64,000 bases of DNA from Brevundimonas sp. AAP58 (GTDB lineage Bacteria; Pseudomonadota; Alphaproteobacteria; Caulobacterales; Caulobacteraceae): NCBI RefSeq assembly GCF_001295975.1, contig NZ_LJHU01000098.1, positions 1 through 64,000 of the forward strand, written 5' to 3'. Shown piece after piece: positions 9,655 to 19,219 of the stretch (positions are counted from its first letter, which is position 1; each line of letters begins with the position of its first letter). A program made the translations under genes and the position numbers. The notes beneath the pieces are model-generated. The model saw only the letters and a list, made by a program, of their open reading frames with translations. It ran no database searches and was not told where the DNA came from.

Positions 9655-10721
9655 CCTTCCTCAATCCCTCGCCCGGCCTGCCCGCGCTGGACCAGCGGGC
9701 CCGCGACATCTTCCGCAGCATTGTCGAGACCTATCTGGAAACGGGCGAACCCGTCGGTTCGCGCACGGTTTCTCGCGGCGGCGTGGCCCTGTCGCCCGCC
9801 TCGATCCGCAACACCATGCAGGACCTGACGCTGGCCGGGCTGCTGGCCGCGCCCCACACCTCGGCGGGACGCATCCCCACGCACGCGGGTCTGCGCCTGT
9901 TCGTGGACGGCCTGCTGGAGATCGGCGACATCGGGGCCGACGAGCGGCGCGAGATCGACGCGCGTCTGGCCGGGCGCGGGCGCGGCTTCGACGAGGCGTT
10001 GAACGAGGCCTCGGCCCTGCTCAGCGGCCTGGCGGGCGGGGCCGGCATCGTCGCCAGCCCGGTGCGGGACGCCGGCGTCAAGCATGTGGAGTTCGTGGCG
10101 CTCGGCTCGGGCCAGGCGCTGGCTGTGCTGGTCGCCGACGACGGCACGGTCGAGAACCGGCTGATGACGCTGGCGGCCGGGGTCACGCCGTCGACCCTGC
10201 AGGAGGCGTCGAACTTCCTGAACGCCCGGCTGAAAGGGCGCCCGCTGTCGGAGGCCCGTCAGGAGATGCGCGGCGAACTGGACGCGGCCCGCAAGGAACT
10301 GGACGCCGCCGCCGCCCGTCTGGTCGAGGAGGGGCTGGCCGCCTGGTCCGGCGGGGGCGACCGCGACCGCTCCCTGATCGTGCGCGGCCGGGCCAATCTG
10401 CTCGCGGACGCCGGCGCGGTCGAGGATCTGGAGCGGGTGCGGGTCCTGTTCGACGATCTGGAGCAGAAGGAGCAGCTGATCGGCCTGCTCGACGGGGTCA
10501 CGACGGCGCAAGGGGTGCGCATCTTCATCGGGGCGGAGACGCGGCTGTTTTCGCTTTCGGGTTCCGCTGTCGTCGCGGCGCCCTATATGACGGGCCGCCA
10601 GCGGGTTCTGGGCGCCATCGGCGTGATCGGACCCGCGCGACTGAACTATGCCCGCATCATCCCGTTGGTGGACTACACCGCCCGGGTGCTGGGGCGCATC
10701 CTGGACGGACAAGAGACGTGA
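9651..10721 (+). CDS. hrcA: heat-inducible transcription repressor HrcA
   Basis: Repressor that binds CIRCE elements (in Caulobacter at groESL) with activity set by GroEL. 356 residues. The N-terminal winged helix is [26 protein letters not shown] with [19 protein letters not shown] and [18 protein letters not shown], the signature region. The C-terminal GAF-like domain ends in [25 protein letters not shown] chose ATG 9651, which overlaps the upstream stop. It overlaps the grpE GTG start by four bases. I saw no CIRCE (TTAGCACTC-N9-GAGTGCTAA) near hrcA or dnaK. Confidence 0.96.
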   Translation: MTFLNPSPGLPALDQRARDIFRSIVETYLETGEPVGSRTVSRGGVALSPASIRNTMQDLTLAGLLAAPHTSAGRIPTHAGLRLFVDGLLEIGDIGADERREIDARLAGRGRGFDEALNEASALLSGLAGGAGIVASPVRDAGVKHVEFVALGSGQALAVLVADDGTVENRLMTLAAGVTPSTLQEASNFLNARLKGRPLSEARQEMRGELDAARKELDAAAARLVEEGLAAWSGGGDRDRSLIVRGRANLLADAGAVEDLERVRVLFDDLEQKEQLIGLLDGVTTAQGVRIFIGAETRLFSLSGSAVVAAPYMTGRQRVLGAIGVIGPARLNYARIIPLVDYTARVLGRILDGQET

Positions 10722-11359
10722 CCGATACGCACAATCCCGACGCGACCGAGCCCTCCGCGCTGGACGAGGCCCTGGCCCAGGCCGAGGCCGCGCTGGACGG
10801 ACAGGGCGGCGACGACCTGTCGACGGTAGACGCCCTGATCGCCGAGCGCGACCAGTGGAAGGACCGCGCCCTGCGCGCCGCCGCCGACGCCGACAACACC
10901 CGCCGGCGCGCCGAGACCCAGATGAACGACGCCCGCGCCTACGCCATCCAGCGTTTCGCCAGGGACCTGCTGGGCGTGGCCGACAATCTGGAGCGCGCGC
11001 TTCAGGCCGCGCCGAAGGACGCCGACAGCCAGGCGGCCGGGCTGATCACCGGGCTGGAGCTGACGCAGAAGTCTCTGCTTCAGGCCTTCGAGGCCAACGG
11101 GCTGAAGCGCGTGGCGCCGGGGCTGGGAGAGGCCTTCGATCCCCACCTGCATCAGGCCATGATGGAACAGCCCTCGACCGAGGTGCCCGGCGGAACGGTC
11201 ATCCAGACCATGCAGGCGGGCTATGAGCTGTTCGGCCGGACCGTCCGGCCGGCCATGGTCGTGGTCGCCGCCAAGGGATCGGGCCCTCGGGCGCAGAGCC
11301 AGAACCCCTATGGCGCGGCGGCGGGTGCCAACGGCGCGGCCTTCGACGGCAAGGCCTGA
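10718..11359 (+). CDS. grpE: nucleotide exchange factor GrpE
   Basis: Releases ADP from DnaK. 213 residues from a GTG that overlaps the hrcA stop (GTGA). It has the long N-terminal helix/coiled coil (about 40-110; [27 protein letters not shown]) and the C-terminal beta domain [25 protein letters not shown] ending in [18 protein letters not shown] low-complexity Ala/Gly tail follows. An open frame continues upstream on the same strand, but it lies within hrcA and is not part of GrpE. Confidence 0.96.
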   Translation: MTDTHNPDATEPSALDEALAQAEAALDGQGGDDLSTVDALIAERDQWKDRALRAAADADNTRRRAETQMNDARAYAIQRFARDLLGVADNLERALQAAPKDADSQAAGLITGLELTQKSLLQAFEANGLKRVAPGLGEAFDPHLHQAMMEQPSTEVPGGTVIQTMQAGYELFGRTVRPAMVVVAAKGSGPRAQSQNPYGAAAGANGAAFDGKA

Positions 11360-11368
11360 CCCGCCCGT

Positions 11369-11971
11369 TCAGGCCGCGCGCCTGAGCGTCAGATTGATCC
11401 GGCCCCCGCCAGGGATCAGCGACGATGATCCGCCGAGGATGCGGTCGATCCCGTGGCGCGCCAGCCGCGCCGGTCCGGTCAGGGCGCAGACATCGCCCGA
11501 CGCCAGTTTCAGAGTGCGGGTGGATCCGCCGTCGGCCGGGCCTATGCGGAACACGGCGGTGTCGCCGAGCGAGATCGACAGCACCGGCTGGGTCAGGTCG
11601 GCCTCGTCCCGGTCCTGATGCAGCCCCATCCGGGCGTCAGGGTCGTAGTGGTTCACCAGACAGGCGTCCGGCGGCGGCGCACCGGTCACCTCTGCCCATA
11701 AGGCCAGAAGCGACGTGGGCATCGGCGGCCATGGTCGCGCGTTTTCCGGGTGGGTCGGCTGGTAGCGATATCCGGCGCGATCGGATACCCAACCCCATGA
11801 CCCGAGGTTGGTCATCCGCACCGAGAATGGGCGACCGCCCGGCGTGACCGGTCGATACGGCGGGGCATCGATCATCGCCGCCTCCACGTCGGCGAGCAGC
11901 GTGGCCTGGGCGGCGGCGTCGAGGCGGCCCGGCCAGTACAGAAATCCCGGCAGATCAGGAAAGGGAGTCAT
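11369..11971 (-). CDS. alkB: AlkB-family 2-oxoglutarate/Fe(II) dioxygenase (alkylation repair)
   Basis: Oxidative demethylation of alkylated bases, by family. From ATG 11971 the protein has 200 residues. The metal and co-substrate residues are all present: NHYDPDARMGLHQD (His118, Asp120), His173 in ARHGIDR, and the Arg191-x-Asn193-x-x-x-Arg197 pattern at the C-terminus. Substrate-lid motifs PYRPVTPGG and GYRYQPTHPEN also match. A TTG three codons upstream is an alternative start. A copy of the 36-base hairpin repeat lies five bases upstream of the ATG, in place of an obvious ribosome site. It is convergent with grpE. Confidence 0.93.
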   Translation of the reverse strand: MTPFPDLPGFLYWPGRLDAAAQATLLADVEAAMIDAPPYRPVTPGGRPFSVRMTNLGSWGWVSDRAGYRYQPTHPENARPWPPMPTSLLALWAEVTGAPPPDACLVNHYDPDARMGLHQDRDEADLTQPVLSISLGDTAVFRIGPADGGSTRTLKLASGDVCALTGPARLARHGIDRILGGSSSLIPGGGRINLTLRRAA

Positions 11972-11975
11972 CCGG

Positions 11976-12011
11976 CTCAAGTAGCGAGCGACCGCGTCGC
12001 GGGCGATAGCG
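11976..12011 (+). repeat. 36-base hairpin repeat, copy 4
   Basis: CTCAAGTAGCGA, hairpin GCGAC-CGC-GTCGC, then GGGCGATAGCG. It abuts the start of alkB (minus strand) and forms a tandem pair with copy 5. Confidence 0.85.
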
Positions 12012-12034
12012 CGACCCCGACCTGCGTCATCCGG

Positions 12035-12070
12035 CTCAAGTAGCGAGTGACCGCGTCGCGAGCGCTAGCC
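12035..12070 (+). repeat. 36-base hairpin repeat, copy 5
   Basis: CTCAAGTAGCGA, hairpin GTGAC-CGC-GTCGC (one G-T pair), then GAGCGCTAGCC. It lies exactly 59 bases after copy 4, and both are preceded by the same GTCATCCGG. In copy 4 those bases include the alkB start codon, so the pair looks like a local tandem duplication. Copy 5 ends five bases before the stop of the next gene. Confidence 0.85.
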
Positions 12071-12074
12071 GGGC

Positions 12075-12479
12075 CTACCTCGTGAAGTAATAGTCCGCGA
12101 TCTGGCAGCTGTTGATCCCGCCGCGCTCCAGCGTTTCGCCGGTGTCGAAACGGGCGCGCACCGCATAGCGGCAGGCCCCCGTGCCGTCGTCTATGGCCAC
12201 CACGACGCTGCGGCCGGCCGCCAGACCGCTCGAACCCAGCAGATTGCCCGTCCAGCCCGAGCCGGAGGACGCCTGCAGGGCAACGATCGCCAGACCGGTC
12301 TGGTTGTGGACCCTGACGTTCCTGTTGTTGGCATCGCGCGATTGCATCGCGGCGATACGCGTGATCGTCCCGGGAGCTGCCTTGGGGTCCGCTGGACTGG
12401 AAGTCGCCCCGGCCCATCCCGCCCCAAGGAGGGAGAACGCCAGAGCCAGGCTCAGGAAACGGCGCGAAATCAGGGACAT
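12075..12479 (-). CDS. exported small protein of unknown function
   Basis: 134 residues. A signal peptide (SRRFLSLALAFSLLGAGWAGA) precedes a compact domain: NQTGLAIVALQASSGSGW, then NLLGSSGLAAGRSVVVAIDDG, GACRYAVRARFDTGETL and a final SCQIADYYFTR. The two cysteines probably pair. I have the impression that similar Cys-paired exported proteins are common in Alphaproteobacteria, but I cannot name a function. The chosen ATG gives the signal peptide; the upstream extension lies in the dnaK promoter region. Confidence 0.75.
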   Translation of the reverse strand: MSLISRRFLSLALAFSLLGAGWAGATSSPADPKAAPGTITRIAAMQSRDANNRNVRVHNQTGLAIVALQASSGSGWTGNLLGSSGLAAGRSVVVAIDDGTGACRYAVRARFDTGETLERGGINSCQIADYYFTR

Positions 12480-12588
12480 GACAGGGCAACCTTCGCGGCC
12501 GGACGGATCGCAGACGGGGATATTGTGCCCCAGGGCCGCCCGGATCGCCACTGACCGCTCCTGACCGGGCCTGATTCGACGCCAAGCC

Positions 12589-12616
12589 CTTGCGGCGGAT
12601 CGGGACTTTCCCATAT
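12589..12616 (+). promoter_or_regulatory. candidate sigma-32 (heat-shock) promoter for dnaK
   Basis: CTTGCG (12589-12594), 14 bases, then TCCCATAT (12609-12616), close to the sigma-32 consensus CTTGAA / CCCCATNT at a proper spacing. It lies about 170 bases before the dnaK ATG in the 308-base divergent gap 12480-12787. No CIRCE element is present in that gap, and otherwise I see nothing clear there. Confidence 0.4.
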
Positions 12617-12787
12617 GCCGCACAGCCCGGAAGACCCCGCTGATCGTGGGGTTTCCCGGATAATCGAACCCAACCTGCCGGTCGCCGCGCCCTCGCGGTC
12701 CCGGCGCAAACAAAACGGGGGCGGTCACGCGCGGCGCTTTACGATAAGGCCGCCGCATCGCCCGCCAGACGGAGAAAAGACAGGCTC

Positions 12788-14683
<1,896 letters not shown>

Positions 14684-14690
14684 CGACAAT

Positions 14691-14826
14691 CCTCCCCCGC
14701 GCAGCGGGGGAGGGGGATCAGCCGGAGGCTGGTGGAGTGGGCGGCCCCAGACGCGGTATGCGTGGTTGCCCCCTCCACCGCTTCGCGGTCCCCCTCCCCC
14801 GTTCGCTGCGCTCCGTGGGAGGATCA
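14691..14826. repeat. GC-rich inverted-repeat region between dnaK and dnaJ
   Basis: A perfect 10-base hairpin CCTCCCCCGC-GCA-GCGGGGGAGG (14691-14713) directly after dnaK is followed by further imperfect arms: a GGTGGAG-type arm near 14730 against CCCTCCACC near 14773, and an end segment CCTCCCCCGTTCGC...GGGAGGATC. The start and end both carry ATCCTCCC/GGGAGGAT, so the whole block reads as a nested inverted repeat. From memory, similar GGGGGAGG elements are scattered between genes in Caulobacterales. The rest of the gap (14827-14935) shows nothing clear. Confidence 0.7.
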
Positions 14827-14935
14827 ACTTGCATCATCTGCCCCAACGCCCATGTCTCGGGCGTCGGCCATCCGGCAGTCGCCCGTCACAGGCGGCAACG
14901 GATCGTCAGGGGTTGGGCATTAAGGACATCGGCGC

Positions 14936-16120
14936 ATGGCGCGGGATTACTATGATGTGCTGGGGGTCGACCGGGGGGTCGATGCCGCTGGCCTGAAATC
15001 CGCCTATCGCAAGCTGGCGATGGAGCATCATCCGGACCGCAACGGCGGCTCCGAAGAATCCATGGCCAGGTTCAAGGAGATCTCGGAGGCCTATTCGGTC
15101 CTGTCCGACGATCAGAAGCGCGCCGCCTACGACCGCTTTGGCCACGCGGGTGTCAACGGACAGGGCGGCGGATTCGGCGGCCAGCAGGGCTTTCACGACG
15201 TCAACGACATCTTCGCCCAGGTTTTCGGCGACGCCTTCGGAGACGTCTTCGGCGGGCGGCGCCAGTCGACGGGCCCGCGTCGCGGCTCTGACCTGCGCTT
15301 CGACCTCGAGATCACCCTCGAGCAGGCCTATCAGGGTGCCGAGGTCGAGATCGCTGTGCCTACCACGGTCACGTGCGAGACCTGCACGGGGTCGGGCGCC
15401 AAGCCGGGGGCCAAGCCCTCGACCTGCGGCACCTGCAACGGCGCGGGCCGCATCCGCCAGGCCAACGGCTTCTTCCAGATGGAGCGGACCTGTCCGTCCT
15501 GTGGCGGGGCCGGACAGCGTCTGGCCCAGGCCGATGTCTGCACCACCTGTCACGGCCACGGCCAGGTCAGAAAGAACCGGAAGCTCGCCTTGAAGGTGCC
15601 GGCGGGCGTCGACGACGGCTCGCGCATCCGCCTGTCGGGCGAGGGCGACGCCGGCCAACGCGGCGGGCCGCGCGGTGACCTTTATGTCTTCCTGTCGGTC
15701 CAGCCCCACGACCTGTTCGAACGGGACAACCTGGATCTGCTCGTCACCGTCCCCGTGCCCATGACCGTCGCCGCCCTGGGCGGCGAGATCGAGGCCCCCT
15801 GCCTCGTGTCCGAGGCCTGTGACGGTCAGTGCAAGGCCCCGGTCAGCGTCCCGGCCGGTGCCCAGACCGGCAAGACGGTCCGCATCCGTGGCAAGGGCAT
15901 GCCCCACCTGAATGGCCGCCAGCGCGGCGATCTGGTGGTCGAGCTGTTCGTCGAGACCCCGACCGACCTGACGCCGCGCCAGAAGGAGCTGATGCAAGAA
16001 CTGGCCGCCTCCTTCGGCGAGGACCAGAGCCCTCGAAACTCCTCCTTCGCCGGCAAGGCCAAGCGATTCTGGGCCGACATCCTGGGGGCCGACGAGCCCC
16101 GCCGTGAAAGCGCCCAGTGA
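14936..16120 (+). CDS. dnaJ: chaperone DnaJ (Hsp40)
   Basis: Co-chaperone that delivers clients to DnaK and stimulates its ATPase. 394 residues: J-domain with HPD at residues 32-34, Gly/Phe-rich region (GGGFGGQQGF), four CxxCxGxG zinc repeats (CETCTGSG, CGTCNGAG, CPSCGGAG, CTTCHGHG) and two C-terminal beta domains. Odd: the second beta domain contains PCLVSEACDGQCKAP where the usual form is a short cysteine-free turn, adding three cysteines. The last 17 bases overlap the GTG start option of dapB. Confidence 0.97.
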   Translation: MARDYYDVLGVDRGVDAAGLKSAYRKLAMEHHPDRNGGSEESMARFKEISEAYSVLSDDQKRAAYDRFGHAGVNGQGGGFGGQQGFHDVNDIFAQVFGDAFGDVFGGRRQSTGPRRGSDLRFDLEITLEQAYQGAEVEIAVPTTVTCETCTGSGAKPGAKPSTCGTCNGAGRIRQANGFFQMERTCPSCGGAGQRLAQADVCTTCHGHGQVRKNRKLALKVPAGVDDGSRIRLSGEGDAGQRGGPRGDLYVFLSVQPHDLFERDNLDLLVTVPVPMTVAALGGEIEAPCLVSEACDGQCKAPVSVPAGAQTGKTVRIRGKGMPHLNGRQRGDLVVELFVETPTDLTPRQKELMQELAASFGEDQSPRNSSFAGKAKRFWADILGADEPRRESAQ

Positions 16121-16898
16121 GGGCCAGCAGGGCCGGGGGGCCTCGGACTTGAGCGACATCTTCCACGTCGGCATCTCGGGCGCGCGCGGTCGCATGGGTC
16201 GGGCCGTCAGCCAGGTTCTGGACGCGCGCGGCGACGTCATGGTCGCTGCCCGCTTCGACTGGGGCGAGACGCCTGACCTTTCGCTGTGCGACGTGGTCAT
16301 CGATTTTTCGACGGCCGAGGCCTCTGTGGCCCTCGCGCAGGCCTGCGCCGAGCGCGGCGGTCCCGCTCTCGTCATCGGCTCGACCGGTTTCTCGCCCGAG
16401 CAGGACGCGGATATCCTGAAAGCCGCCGAACGCATCGCCATTGTCCGCAGCGGCAACTTCTCGCTGGGTGTCAACATCCTGATCGGCCTGGTCGAGCACG
16501 CCGCCCAGAGGCTCGATGCGCGGGACTGGGACATCGAGATCACCGAGGCCCATCACCGCAAGAAGGTCGACGCCCCCTCCGGCACCGCCCTGATGCTGGG
16601 CGAGGCCGCCGCTTCCGGCCGGGGCCATGACCTGTCGGCGCTGCGCACGGCTCCCTACGATGGCGTCGGTGAGGCGCGACAAACCGGTAAGATCGGCTTC
16701 TCCTCCATCCGCGCGGGCGGGATCGTCGGCGAGCACACCGTGCTCTTCGCCTCAGAAGACGAAGTCGTCACGCTCAGCCACTCCGCCATCGACCGCAGCC
16801 TCTTCGCCCGTGGCGCCGTGGCTGCAGCCGCCTGGGTCCGGAACCGCCGTCCGGGACTCTATGACATGCAGGACGTCCTCGGCTTCCGGCAGGCCTAG
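16104..16898 (+). CDS. dapB: 4-hydroxy-tetrahydrodipicolinate reductase
   Basis: NAD(P)H-dependent step of lysine/diaminopimelate synthesis. 264 residues from GTG 16104; a TTG at 16149, just before the conserved HVGISGARGRMGRAV nucleotide-binding loop, is an alternative that would avoid overlap with dnaJ. Catalytic motif EAHHRKKVDAPSGTA is intact, as is STGFSPEQ and the C-terminal GLYDMQDVLGF. It likely shares a transcript with dnaJ. Confidence 0.96.
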   Translation: MKAPSEGQQGRGASDLSDIFHVGISGARGRMGRAVSQVLDARGDVMVAARFDWGETPDLSLCDVVIDFSTAEASVALAQACAERGGPALVIGSTGFSPEQDADILKAAERIAIVRSGNFSLGVNILIGLVEHAAQRLDARDWDIEITEAHHRKKVDAPSGTALMLGEAAASGRGHDLSALRTAPYDGVGEARQTGKIGFSSIRAGGIVGEHTVLFASEDEVVTLSHSAIDRSLFARGAVAAAAWVRNRRPGLYDMQDVLGFRQA

Positions 16899-16920
16899 AT
16901 GCCTGTGTCGCTTCGCGACG

Positions 16921-16956
16921 CGCTAACGCTCGGCTCGCGGAGCCTCGCTGCTTGAG
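16921..16956 (-). repeat. 36-base hairpin repeat, copy 6
   Basis: Minus strand: CTCAAGCAGCGA, hairpin GGCTC-CGC-GAGCC, GAGCGTTAGCG, identical to copy 1 over all 36 bases. A separate GTCGC-TTC-GCGAC hairpin (16907-16919) abuts it. It lies between the convergent dapB and trmB. Confidence 0.85.
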
Positions 16957-16975
16957 CGCGATTTGCCGTTCGGTC

Positions 16976-17653
16976 CTACCGCCGTTCGAACTCCAGGAAG
17001 ATCGGATCGGTGTCGCCCAGCCGCTTTTCCTCGTAGCGGGTGACGACATGGTCCTCTGGAGCCACCGTCCAGTCTGCCTTCTCATCCGCCAACCAGACCA
17101 GCCCCGGCGTCGCGATCAGCCGCTCCAGCGCCCAGCCGGCGTAGTCCTTCCAGTCCGTGACGAACCGCAGGCGCCCACCGGGCTTCAGCACCCGCGCCAG
17201 CTCGGTCGCGAATTCCGGCTGGATCAGGCGACGCTTGTTGTGCCGCGCCTTGTGCCAGGGGTCCGGGAACAGGATCATGACCCGGTCCAGACTGGCGTCG
17301 GGCAGGGCCGCGACCACGGCCCGGGCGTCGTCGTCATGCAGCCGCACGTTCTTGAGGTCGCCTTCCTCGACATGCCTGAGCGCCGAGGCCACGCCGTTCA
17401 GGAACGGCTCGCAGCCGATCATCAGAGCCTGCGGATGGCGCGCCGCCTGCGCCGCCAGATGCTCGCCGCCGCCGAAGCCGATCTCCAGCCAGACCTCTGC
17501 TGCGCCGGGCATCAGGGCCGCGGCGTCGATCCGGCCCTCGGTCGGAACGGGCAGGCGCACCGTTGGCATCAGGGTGTCGAACAGCGCCGCCTGACGCGGC
17601 TTGATCGGCCGCGACTTGATGCGGCCGAAGGATCGGAGGGGGGGGTGGGGCAT
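16976..17653 (-). CDS. trmB: tRNA (guanine-N7-)-methyltransferase
   Basis: Methylates G46 in the variable loop of tRNA using SAM. 225 residues. The SAM motif is WLEIGFGGGEHLAAQA; the family signature FPDPWHKARHNKRRL is complete; DWKDYAGWALE and the C-terminal TRYEEKRLGDTDPIFLEFER also match. There is no clear Shine-Dalgarno; instead a CTAGGG/CCCTAG inverted-repeat element ends three bases upstream of the ATG. Confidence 0.96.
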   Translation of the reverse strand: MPHPPLRSFGRIKSRPIKPRQAALFDTLMPTVRLPVPTEGRIDAAALMPGAAEVWLEIGFGGGEHLAAQAARHPQALMIGCEPFLNGVASALRHVEEGDLKNVRLHDDDARAVVAALPDASLDRVMILFPDPWHKARHNKRRLIQPEFATELARVLKPGGRLRFVTDWKDYAGWALERLIATPGLVWLADEKADWTVAPEDHVVTRYEEKRLGDTDPIFLEFERR

Positions 17654-17656
17654 CAG

Positions 17657-17760
17657 AAGGTTCGAGGTTCTAGGGGCTAGGTTCTAGGGGCGTGGCCATG
17701 AGCCCGGCCAAAAGGTGGCCTGCAAAACCCTAGTCCCTAGACCCTATAACCTAGAACCTT
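17657..17760. repeat. CTAGGG/CCCTAG inverted-repeat element, copy 1
   Basis: Left arm 17657-17690 and right arm 17727-17760 are about 33 bases each and complementary at roughly 28 positions; both are built from GGTTCTAGG/CTAGGG units. A 36-base spacer separates them. The element occupies the whole interval from the metK stop (its last base is the first base of the stop codon complement) to three bases before the trmB ATG. A second copy precedes gshB. Confidence 0.85.
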
Positions 17761-18959
17761 CAGACCAGCGCCTTCAGCTGATCCACCAGATCGATCTTCT
17801 CCCAGCCGAAGCCGCCGTCGGCGTCCGGCTCGCGGCCAAAGTGGCCATAGGCGGCCGTGCGGGCATAGATCGGCTTGTTCAGGCCCAGGTGCTCGCGGAT
17901 GGCGCGGGGGGTGGCCCCCCCGATCAGGTCCAGGATGCCGGCTTCCAGCTTGGCCTCTGTCGCGCCGTTCTTGCCGGTGCCATGCAGGTCGATATGGATC
18001 GACTGGGGCTTGGCCACGCCGATGGCGTAGCTGATCTGGATGGTGCAACGATCCGCCAGACCGGCCGCCACCACGTTCTTGGCCAGGTAGCGACAAGCAT
18101 AGGCCGCCGAACGGTCCACCTTGGTCGGATCCTTGCCCGAGAAGGCTCCGCCGCCGTGGGGCGAGGCCCCGCCGTAGGTGTCGACGATGATCTTGCGGCC
18201 CGTCAGCCCGGTGTCGCCGTCCGGCCCGCCGATCTCGAAGATGCCGGTCGGATTGATGTGCCAGACGGTGTTCTCGTCGGTGAAGCCTTCGGGCAGGACC
18301 TCCAGGATGTAGGGCTTGACGAAGGCGGCGACCTCAGCAGCTTTGCCCTTGGCGTGCTGGGTCGACAGCACGATCGACGTGGCGCGGACCGGCTTTCCGT
18401 CCTCGTACTGGATGGTGACCTGGCTCTTGGCGTCCGGCTCCAGAAGGGTGCCGCCGGCGTGACGCACCTCGGCGAGGCGCTTGAGGATGTTGTGGCTGTA
18501 CTGCAGCGTCGCCGGCATCAGCTCGGGCGTCTCGTTCGAGGCATAGCCGAACATGATGCCCTGATCCCCCGCGCCCTCGTCCTTGTTACCAGAGGCGTCC
18601 ACGCCGACCGCGATGTCGGCCGACTGGCCATGCAGGCGGTTGATGAACTCAAACGTGTTCCAGTGAAACTGGTCCTGCTCGTAGCCGATGTCCTTCACGG
18701 CCGCGCGCACCGCCGCCTCGATCTCGGCCTCGATGCCCGGCTCCCAGGTGTCCTTCTCGGAGTTCCAGATGCCCTGACCGCGGATTTCGCCCGCCAGCAC
18801 CACCAGGTTCGTGGTCGTCAGTGTCTCGCACGCCACCCGCGCATAGGGATCCTTGGCCAGGAACAGATCGACGACGGTGTCGGAGATGCGGTCCGCGACC
18901 TTGTCGGGATGGCCCTCGGACACGCTTTCCGAGGTGAAGAGGAAGGACGAACGGGACAA
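17760..18959 (-). CDS. metK: S-adenosylmethionine synthetase
   Basis: Makes SAM from methionine and ATP. From TTG 18959 the protein has 399 residues and begins [21 protein letters not shown], matching the family N-terminus. GGAG lies about 7 bases upstream of that TTG; a GTG 36 bases further upstream (18995) is less convincing. [12 protein letters not shown] and the P-loop-like [19 protein letters not shown] are intact. A perfect 16-bp palindrome lies 50-65 bases upstream. I see no SAM riboswitch. Confidence 0.96.
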   Translation of the reverse strand: MSRSSFLFTSESVSEGHPDKVADRISDTVVDLFLAKDPYARVACETLTTTNLVVLAGEIRGQGIWNSEKDTWEPGIEAEIEAAVRAAVKDIGYEQDQFHWNTFEFINRLHGQSADIAVGVDASGNKDEGAGDQGIMFGYASNETPELMPATLQYSHNILKRLAEVRHAGGTLLEPDAKSQVTIQYEDGKPVRATSIVLSTQHAKGKAAEVAAFVKPYILEVLPEGFTDENTVWHINPTGIFEIGGPDGDTGLTGRKIIVDTYGGASPHGGGAFSGKDPTKVDRSAAYACRYLAKNVVAAGLADRCTIQISYAIGVAKPQSIHIDLHGTGKNGATEAKLEAGILDLIGGATPRAIREHLGLNKPIYARTAAYGHFGREPDADGGFGWEKIDLVDQLKALV

Positions 18960-19008
18960 GGTCTGGCTCCGATGGCTCGCGCGGACGCGCGTCACAGCGC
19001 GCAGACAT

Positions 19009-19024
19009 ATAAAGATATCTTTAT
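19009..19024. promoter_or_regulatory. 16-bp palindrome upstream of metK (candidate operator)
   Basis: ATAAAGATATCTTTAT is a perfect palindrome in an otherwise GC-rich stretch, between tRNA-Thr and metK. On the minus strand a weak -35-like TTGATC (19027-19032) sits just upstream, so a bound protein would cover the promoter. ArsR-type regulators such as SahR are known to control methionine-cycle genes in several Proteobacteria; the link to this site is inference. Confidence 0.6.
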
Positions 19025-19101
19025 GCGATCAAGTGAGGCTTCACGCAGGCGCGTGAACGGCGGCGGCGTCGGGTCGCCTGGTTCGGATTGGCTGTATGAA
19101 A

Positions 19102-19177
19102 TGGTGCCGCTTAGGTGACTCGAACACCTGACCCCCGCATTACGAATGCGATGCTCTACCAGCTGAGCTAAAGCGGC
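19102..19177 (-). tRNA. tRNA-Thr (anticodon CGU)
   Basis: 76 bases. Acceptor arms GCCGCTT / AAGCGGC pair fully and CCA is encoded. D-stem GCTC/GAGC; anticodon stem TCGCA/TGCGG with loop TTCGTAA (anticodon CGT); T-stem AGGTG/CACCT with loop TTCGAGT. All arms form a standard cloverleaf. It lies between hemD and metK on the same strand. Confidence 0.97.
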
Positions 19178-19219
19178 CTGCCAGCGGGGCGCAATGTGCC
19201 CGGCGACGGAAGCGGCTCT

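Noticed and set aside
9629-11359. Single frame that could suggest a fusion reading into GrpE
   Set aside because: The upstream part is an out-of-frame shadow of hrcA; grpE has its own GTG overlapping the hrcA stop.
12480-12787. CIRCE element at dnaK
   Set aside because: No TTAGCACTC-N9-GAGTGCTAA or near match was found.
18960-19101. SAM riboswitch ahead of metK
   Set aside because: No pseudoknot or conserved core of the SAM-I, SAM-II or SAM-IV types could be recognised; the palindrome explains regulation more simply.
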